From: Syncephalis fuscata
Lineage: Eukaryota > Zoopagomycota > Zoopagomycetes > Zoopagales > Piptocephalidaceae
Reading direction: 5' to 3'
Assembly (NCBI GenBank): GCA_025786725.1
Contig: JAHLTZ010000002.1
Coordinates: forward strand, 806,001 to 870,000
DNA length: 64,000 nt
Part shown: positions 57,739-64,000 of the stretch, in pieces
Position numbering within the stretch: position 1 is the first letter of the stretch
Layout: each line of letters begins with the position of its first letter
Notes under the pieces: model-generated
The model's input: the letters and a program-made list of their open reading frames with translations, nothing else
Databases searched by the model: none
What the model was told of the DNA's origin: nothing
Program-made: the position numbers and the translations under genes

Positions 57739-58583
57739 GTTGCCACGCGGTAACAATAAAGGACACAATGGTCGTTTCTACCTTGGAGTAAAGATGTTAC
57801 TGGTTGTATGAATGTTCAACAAAGAAAAAGCAAGAGACGAGTGGTTGTTGTGTTGAAGCTACGCAATTGACGTGGTGTTTAATTTTCAATTTGTAATTAT
57901 CGAAATTGCATCAATTTACATGACACGCAAACAATCCAATAATTTTACTTGTTTATAATGTTTTAATAATCATTGATGGTGTAAATATACCGTTATTTAC
58001 TTTGAATATATGTTAGTATAGCATGGTTGTTGCTATCATGACTGAATAAATTGTTATTTATGTTTATATATTAAAACATGCATTTACTTTTATTAATTAT
58101 AAATTTGCTGTAATAGCGTTTGAAATGATTAAAGTCGTTTATTTGATCTATATTATTGTGCTTTATTATATATATTATTATTTAGCAGACATGAAAATGG
58201 CATGCAACAGTTTATGTATGTTCAATTTATTCTATTTATAAATGATTGCCAAACTATATATATATATTGATGTATAATCTACGACCAACCAATTTCGTTA
58301 AAGAAAAAACGATAAAAAGATGAGGTGGTTGATTAAAAAGAAATAACATCGCATGGTAATTACTAAACAGCGTTTAAAATAAAAATTTGAATTATCAATA
58401 ATTTGTATTAGCTGCCGCTTTATCCTTATATTATTCTGGACACATGCTTTGAACATTCTAATTGATAATATAAATTGGCATGTAACACATGCCAACACTC
58501 TTTTGTATTATTTCGTCATTTAAGTTTAAAAACAGCCACCAAATATTTATTCAAAGTATTTTTTCTACCTCGTATACAACGTC
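57739..58583. other. Intergenic region
   Basis: About 840 bp, AT-rich. The last 45 bp (AATATTTATTCAAAGTATTT onward) are the less-conserved edge of the subtilase duplication. Confidence 0.4.
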
Positions 58584-59787
58584 TCATCCTTTATTTTCTT
58601 TTTATCGACATTTTTTATACAGTTAGATTATACAATTATTTTCGATACAACAGTTAGTTGCACAATGATAGCAAGAAAAGCAAAGCAATTGACAATCTTT
58701 ACACTGTTACTACTTTGTTCAACACAACATTTTGCCGTAGACAGTGTCAAAGCATATGAAAATGATTTTCACACATGGCCTATCCCATCTCGTCCCTACA
58801 TTGGTTCTAAAATTACTGAAAAGCCAGTTTATGTAACACCTTATTACGTATCCACTGGTGTTAAGACACTTCACGACATAGGCATCAAAGGAAAAGGTGT
58901 AAAACTTGGAATTATTGACAGTGGGATTCGCGTACACATGACTGCATTTAAGGGAAACTATAAGCATTATTATAAACATGTGCCTTATGAAGATAGCCAA
59001 CTTAAAGAGTCATCTGATTGTAATGAACGCGGTATAAGTCTGACTGGAATTGCCGTTGGAAAAACCGATTATTTTACTGGCGTTGCACCCGAGGCAACCC
59101 TTGGCTCCTATCGCGTATTTGACTGCCAAGGTCCAACTTCAACCTCACTGGTGTTGCAAGCCTTAACAACTGCAGTATACTATGATAAAATGAACATTAT
59201 CGTGTTGCCGGAAATTGCAACTTTAGATGAAAATGGCACCAAACTGAGGCGGGCAATAGAAAATGCTGCGGGAAAAGGTGTAATTATGATTGTTGCAGCA
59301 ACAGCCAATAATTTTGTAAATCAGCAACACTTTTCATACAAAGACCTTCCTGTATTAAGCGTTGGTGGAGCTAGACAAGACTACCGTCTATCGCATTGGT
59401 TTAAAGAGAAAACAACTGGACGTCGTGTTGAGTTTACATCTCCATGTTCAAACCTGGAATATGATTTTGACAAAGAAATGGATATTATTCCTAATAGTTC
59501 TATTGGTAACTTGAATGAGCATCTTAACGGGTTTAAAAAAGGTGGCATTGCACTTGTTTGGTATAAAAAGAAAGAAATAGATGCCATGCTACAGCTTGCT
59601 AAATCAGCAGAAATGACTGGGCTTATCATCGTAAATGGCATTTCAAAAAAAATAAATAAAAGTAAATGCGATATACCTTTATTCAATATTAGCGAAGATG
59701 ATGCTTTATTTATAGAAGAAGGTTACAAGGATGGACGTGGATACAAATACGCTTTCAAAGGAGAGTATGGCTACATTGAAGATGGCA
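58584..59787 (+). repeat. 1,204-bp identical tract, copy 2
   Basis: Counterpart of 51283-52486; see that entry. Confidence 0.85.
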
Positions 59788-60515
59788 GCATTACTATTGA
59801 CTCAGCTGGACCGCAAAACAAACCACCCATACCACCTTTCTATCCTGACATCTTGGCACCAAGTCACGAAATTTATACTATCGTTCTTCGTCAGAAAAGA
59901 AGCGAACCTTATTTTAGCGATGTATCAGCTGCCGTTGCCTATGTTGCCGGTGCAATTGCATTGATAGCTGAAGCAGATCCCAATAGCTCGCTTGACATTG
60001 TGTATATCAAGACTTTATTGCAAAACAGTGCAGTCCCAATTAAAGCCATCAATACAAATTTCTATATTTCTGCATTATATCAAGGTGCTGGCATGATTAA
60101 TCTTGACAGATTAATAGATACTGAAAGCATTTATGTTTTTCCATCTTCAATTGATGTGGGGGATGGTCGTGTCCACGTAATGGAGGAGCTGATCAATATT
60201 TTATCTCCATCTGCCACACCAATACCATATAAACTCTCACATATTCCAACTGCTGCAGTTTCAAAATCATCGCATATTATTGATATGTCATCAAGAACAC
60301 CTGTAGCAGCACTTGTTTCCCTTCCAGAATCTATTAACCTACAGCCAAAGCAGACCATCAAGGTCGCTATAAAAATTAGCCCTCCAACAAATATATTGAA
60401 GGGTGAAATATGGTCATATTCTGGATATATTGCAATTTATCCCGATCCAAAATTCAATAGATCACCATTAAATCCTCCTGTTTTTATTTCATACTATGGA
60501 ACAGTTAAAGGCTAA
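58665..60515 (+). CDS. Secreted subtilase-like (S8) protein, catalytically degenerate, copy 2
   Basis: 616 aa, the same length as copy 1. Residues 1-374 are identical to copy 1, including the Asp85 motif and the Arg in place of the catalytic His. Residues 375-616 differ by many substitutions but no length change. The Ser-site reads FSDVSAAVAYVAGAIALIAE. The C-terminal beta region differs most (for example NILSPSATPIPYKLSHIPT). Both end YYGTVKG/YQGTVKG. The open, length-conserved, diverged half argues that both copies are functional non-enzymatic proteins under constraint, perhaps binding or decoy proteins; this is inference. Confidence 0.85.
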   Translation: MIARKAKQLTIFTLLLLCSTQHFAVDSVKAYENDFHTWPIPSRPYIGSKITEKPVYVTPYYVSTGVKTLHDIGIKGKGVKLGIIDSGIRVHMTAFKGNYKHYYKHVPYEDSQLKESSDCNERGISLTGIAVGKTDYFTGVAPEATLGSYRVFDCQGPTSTSLVLQALTTAVYYDKMNIIVLPEIATLDENGTKLRRAIENAAGKGVIMIVAATANNFVNQQHFSYKDLPVLSVGGARQDYRLSHWFKEKTTGRRVEFTSPCSNLEYDFDKEMDIIPNSSIGNLNEHLNGFKKGGIALVWYKKKEIDAMLQLAKSAEMTGLIIVNGISKKINKSKCDIPLFNISEDDALFIEEGYKDGRGYKYAFKGEYGYIEDGSITIDSAGPQNKPPIPPFYPDILAPSHEIYTIVLRQKRSEPYFSDVSAAVAYVAGAIALIAEADPNSSLDIVYIKTLLQNSAVPIKAINTNFYISALYQGAGMINLDRLIDTESIYVFPSSIDVGDGRVHVMEELINILSPSATPIPYKLSHIPTAAVSKSSHIIDMSSRTPVAALVSLPESINLQPKQTIKVAIKISPPTNILKGEIWSYSGYIAIYPDPKFNRSPLNPPVFISYYGTVKG

Positions 60516-61597
60516 GCAATTTAGATATAGACTATGTTTAACGCTATTCTGTTATTTTATTGACAATATTACAATAAATTAGCAAGTAAACCATATACAT
60601 TTTGTAAACAGTTTTATTTAACTAATTTTCTTAATATAATGTATTAATGATATAGTATATGTGTCATTTAGCATTATGCAGGTCATATAAAGCTTCAAGA
60701 ATCTATTTGAGGTGCTGGCTTAAAGCATATGCACAAAAGAATGGGTTTAACGTGCTTTTAATTGTTGAGTATAACAGCTCTAAACCTGTCCCACTTGTCA
60801 AGCTCGAAGTTTAAAAACATTCAAAACAATTGATAATTCAAGTTTGTATTAGCACCGTAATCATCTAAAAATAAAGTGTCATGGGCTTCTAAGGTACTAT
60901 AGTTTATAGACTGAATACCAAATAAATATTTTATTTTAACATTTAACTTATTTGTAGGTGCACAAACCAAAATTTAAGAAAACTTATGAAACTTTTACTG
61001 GTGTATGATTGTGGCATTGTGACTTGGCTAATGCTTTGAGTTTTAAACATATTCTTGAAAGTCTACGATTGAGCGGTATTATATTAGATTAGTTTTGAAG
61101 AAGCTAATATTTCTTAACGTTTATCAACTTTAAATAATATGGCAACTATAATGATCACTTCTAATAACGGTTACTGATTTTATTAATACTTTTTTATTTT
61201 ATTTTACATTTTGTACCTTCAAGTAACCGCAACAACATTGCCGTATCTGTTGGTTGCATTAAGGACCTAATTAGACTTTTAAACAATAGACCTTACACTT
61301 GCCTATTTATTTTATTGTAAATCAATTGGCCATATCGATTGTGTTTATTAATGGCAGTACAAGGTTGTGAAACCCAGAAATCAAGGCTATTCACCTATTA
61401 ATAGGGGAGCTTGTTATAAGCATTTAGATCATTTAGCCGGTCAGCCTTGGCCAGATCACATGCTGGAACAGGGGACTGCATGAATTACTGCATGCACGCA
61501 CGGGCATGCTTTGCCATATCCATGCGAACAATGATGCCCAAGAGTGTAGATACCAGCTAGACAGTATGAAAGCTACCCATGTACTGCATTTCGTGTA
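60516..61597. other. Intergenic region
   Basis: About 1.1 kb of AT-rich sequence. Nothing recognised. Confidence 0.4.
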
Positions 61598-61867
61598 TTA
61601 GCACACTGATATGTCTCGGTGCTTGTACACCAAGGATTTGTATCCATAGTTATGACTAAAACAGTGGCTACGGGCCAGCAACAAACTGGTTTGTGTTACA
61701 AATGGAGATTCAAATATCTCCTTGATGCCTAATCCGGTAAATACAGATCCAATTTTGGACAGGGAAGGAATTGTGGCTGCGCAAGCAAAAGACGAATAGA
61801 AAAAGCAACGAAATAAAAACGGAATTAAATTTTCTTCTTCATTCGTAGGTAGATTAGCCATTTTCAT
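61598..61867 (-). CDS. Possible small protein (89 aa), unsupported by homology
   Basis: The ORF starts with ATG (MKMANLPTNEEENLIPF) and contains one hydrophobic segment (FLFRCFFYSSFACAATIPS). The frame is open but no motif is recognised. Codon use is not distinctive. It could be a short gene or chance. Confidence 0.25.
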   Translation of the reverse strand: MKMANLPTNEEENLIPFLFRCFFYSSFACAATIPSLSKIGSVFTGLGIKEIFESPFVTQTSLLLARSHCFSHNYGYKSLVYKHRDISVC

Positions 61868-62136
61868 TCATGGCTAAGTTATGGTTGGTGGGTTGATTGG
61901 CTGACTAGCTGACTAACTGACTGATTAATTCATCATTAGACGATTAAATAAGCAATAAAACTACGCGTATTTGTACAATAACGTAAAATAAATCATTCAT
62001 TTATTATGCAAGTAGAGATAATACAAGTATTATCGACATGGGGCATTTCAAAAACCACGACGAGTAATAGCGATCATGCCTATTTACCTGTATCTATACT
62101 TGTATGTAGATAGAAATAAAACCATGACCTATGTGT

Positions 62137-62289
62137 TCAATTCAGCACATGTTTAGAAAGCCATGTGTGCACCCTGATACACAGCATGCCATTAGATGAT
62201 TGATGTCGAGTAAAGCGTGCTAACCAGCAAGTAATTCCTGACACCGCATGAACAAGCATGGCAATGGCCATGGTAATTGCTGTTATCAT
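62137..62289 (-). CDS. Possible 50-aa peptide with hydrophobic N-terminus
   Basis: A short frame, MITAITMAIAMLVHAVSGIT..., to a TGA at 62137. The N-terminus resembles a signal peptide. There is no homology or codon evidence, so this is only a candidate. Confidence 0.18.
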   Translation of the reverse strand: MITAITMAIAMLVHAVSGITCWLARFTRHQSSNGMLCIRVHTWLSKHVLN

Positions 62290-62399
62290 TGCAGCATGGC
62301 TTGTGTATTATGCTATCCAACAACAAAAACAACACCACCAGTAATTATCCTTTTTCTCGACGTAGTCACCACATGTGGAGCAAATAGGCGAATGAGTTG

Positions 62400-64000
62400 A
62401 AGTTGTTGTGGTTAAGGTTTGATAATTGTGCCATATTGTTTCTTTCTCCTTCTTCCTCCTTCTTACTACGACGGTCGTTGTCGTCGTTTATACTATTACT
62501 ATTACTATATTGCTAGTTCGTTGATTCGTCATTTAGCAAGAATTTCATTCTTTATATACATAGTAATAACTCACATATACTTTATATTAGTTATTGCTAC
62601 TACAGCGACTACGTATTCCTTTCTTTCTCTCTCTCTCTCTCTCTACTCTCTTTCCCTTTCCTCTTCTCTTTATCTATCTATCTATCTATAGTAGTTATAC
62701 ACTATACTATCATAGCTTGTGTCTGCCACTATTATTGCTACCGCTCTTCTTTTCATTCTTCTTCTTTTGTTCTTCTACAATACCCCTAACACCACCACCA
62801 CTACTACTACCACTACTACTACCATATTACTACTATTTACACTATTGCTATACTACGTTTTAGCAATCAACGCTATACCTATTGTCACTGCTGGTGTAGG
62901 ACTAGAAATACACGATTTGTTATTTACAACAACTCTGCTGACCTGCAATTGGCAGCACTTACTTTTATACTCTTCTATATTCGCTCTTTTACAGCAACTC
63001 CGCGTGTGAACTCGTTATCAGCTATTTGGTGAATATTTACCTTTTTTTCTACTTCTTCTTCCTCTTCTTTCTCCACAGCCCCACACTGACACTTCTTCTT
63101 ATCGTTTTATAGTGTGAGTAAGTGTGCGTGCCTGTGCGTAGTTAGTATTGGCGCTATTTACTACGGTTACCTTTTTCTCGTTGATTCTTTCTCTTCTCGA
63201 CTCCCTCTGTGAGTGTGAGTACCAAGTACGAGTGAGTAAACAAGCCAGCTGAACTGTGTGTATGGGTGCACTTGAGAGTAGCCACTTGTTTCTATTCTAT
63301 CAGTGTATCTCTACTATTCACCCACCGCTTATAGTTCTTTCTCGCTTTACACACCTACTTTATATTACGCTTGCGCACTACAATTGCTTTTTTAACTGTT
63401 GCTATAACCATTCAACAACAACAGTCAATCAGTAGCACTACTACCAACAGCAACTACAATAACACTAGTTTCAACAACCATACACTTTATTTCGAGACTG
63501 TGATCTTTTGTTGACGATTGTCACGGCAAACTTGGTAAGTAACTACTATTGAAACCTTCTCTCTTTCTCTCTCTCTAGTTGCGGCGGTCACGTTTTTCTG
63601 TGCATACACTTGTATGCATCAATTGATGGATATATGCGGACATATGGATGATAGTACAATAGGCCGGTGTTTTTACTATGCCTACTTGCTACTATTACAG
63701 CTATCATTGCTGGTTTTTTTAGCCAATACTTGCTCATTAACGTCCCGCCTAACGCCACGCGGCAAAGGCAATACTGGCTTTTCTCATCTTCTTGACTTTG
63801 CTTGCTAGTGTCTAGATAGATTTACACTTGTGCTAGATCTATAGTCATAATTGCTACTTTTCTTTCATCTTAATCGTATCATCTAGTATTTCATCTATAT
63901 AATTGCCATTCGTTTATTACGACTGGGCTTCAACGACGGCTATTGATCAGCGATAACAACAACGACGTTATTGTTTGTGAGTCGATAGTGACCGCCGTGC
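62400..64000 (+). promoter_or_regulatory. Long pyrimidine-rich leader/promoter region of a gene beyond the right edge
   Basis: About 1.6 kb with strong T/C bias on the plus strand, including a (CT)n tract at about 62624-62645, a (TCTA)n tract at about 62670-62690, ACC/ACT triplet runs (about 62788-62830) and a second CT tract (about 63560-63580). A GTAAGT at 63535 and TCTCTCTAG at about 63580 fit a 5'-UTR intron. ORFs here (such as 63614-63808) could be upstream ORFs. No coding exon is identified. Confidence 0.45.

Noticed and set aside
62419-63009. Overlapping Ser/Thr/Tyr/Leu-rich ORFs in the right-hand leader
   Set aside because: They arise from T/C- and ACT-repeat sequence, overlap in several frames and have no protein motif.
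1-64000. tRNA genes, CRISPR arrays, prokaryotic operons
   Set aside because: I found no B-box plus cloverleaf and no regularly spaced repeats. The intron-rich genes are eukaryotic.

Overview
The window is nuclear DNA from a compact, intron-rich eukaryote, most likely a fungus. The evidence is a GH18 chitinase, secreted subtilase-like proteins, a two-gene HbrB/Bit61 (TORC2) set and many short introns (about 37-90 nt) with GTAAGT-type donors and TAATAG-type 3' ends. DYNLT (Tctex1), BLOC1S2, COP9 subunit 7, borealin, ataxin-10 and an SH3-PX-BAR sorting nexin together point to an early-diverging, zygomycete-grade fungus rather than a yeast. That placement is inference from gene content; no taxonomic marker was searched.

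Layout. 0-2 kb: the 5' end of a kinesin gene and an SRA1/Sec31-C-like gene. 2-8.6 kb: an accessory block of alternating, opposite-strand paralogues. It has three copies of a small Ala/Gly-rich protein gene (+) and two copies of a lineage-specific seven-TM protein gene (-), some of them broken by frameshifts. 8.6-23.9 kb: methyltransferase, unknown secreted protein, BLOC1S2, FEN1, a 41-aa conserved Cys protein, LCMT1, a TRM61-like tRNA methyltransferase, MAT2B, Lunapark and a chitinase. 24.4-25.0 kb: a GC-rich structured segment followed by a clear U2 snRNA gene. 25.7-27.7 kb: a second type of 7-TM protein, with a secreted ectodomain. 28.3-44.1 kb: dense housekeeping genes, including two HbrB/PRR5-like genes that flank ataxin-10 and a nucleotide-sugar/TPT transporter, then borealin, CSN7, DYNLT, an unknown coiled-coil protein and an SNX9-like gene. 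44.4-51 kb: a Cys-rich protein, then an AT-rich gene-poor tract with one small secreted Cys-rich peptide and a dispersed repeat. 51.3-60.5 kb: two subtilase-like genes, identical over 1.2 kb and then abruptly diverged, flanking SHMT, a coiled-coil gene and LSM8. 60.5-64 kb: mostly non-coding, ending in a pyrimidine-rich leader that probably belongs to a gene beyond the window.

Most conserved genes sit in divergent or convergent pairs with very short gaps (11 bp between the coiled-coil gene and LSM8; 61 bp between BLOC1S2 and FEN1). They do not form a pathway. Several conserved genes (SHMT twice, MAT2B once, ataxin-10 by a stop codon) carry interruptions. These may be base-calling errors, and should be resolved before any gene is called a pseudogene.

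The most unusual items are the catalytically degenerate subtilase pair with its sharp conversion boundary, the alternating 7-TM/small-protein module, two GC-AG introns required by reading frame, and the Cys-cluster protein at 44.5 kb.
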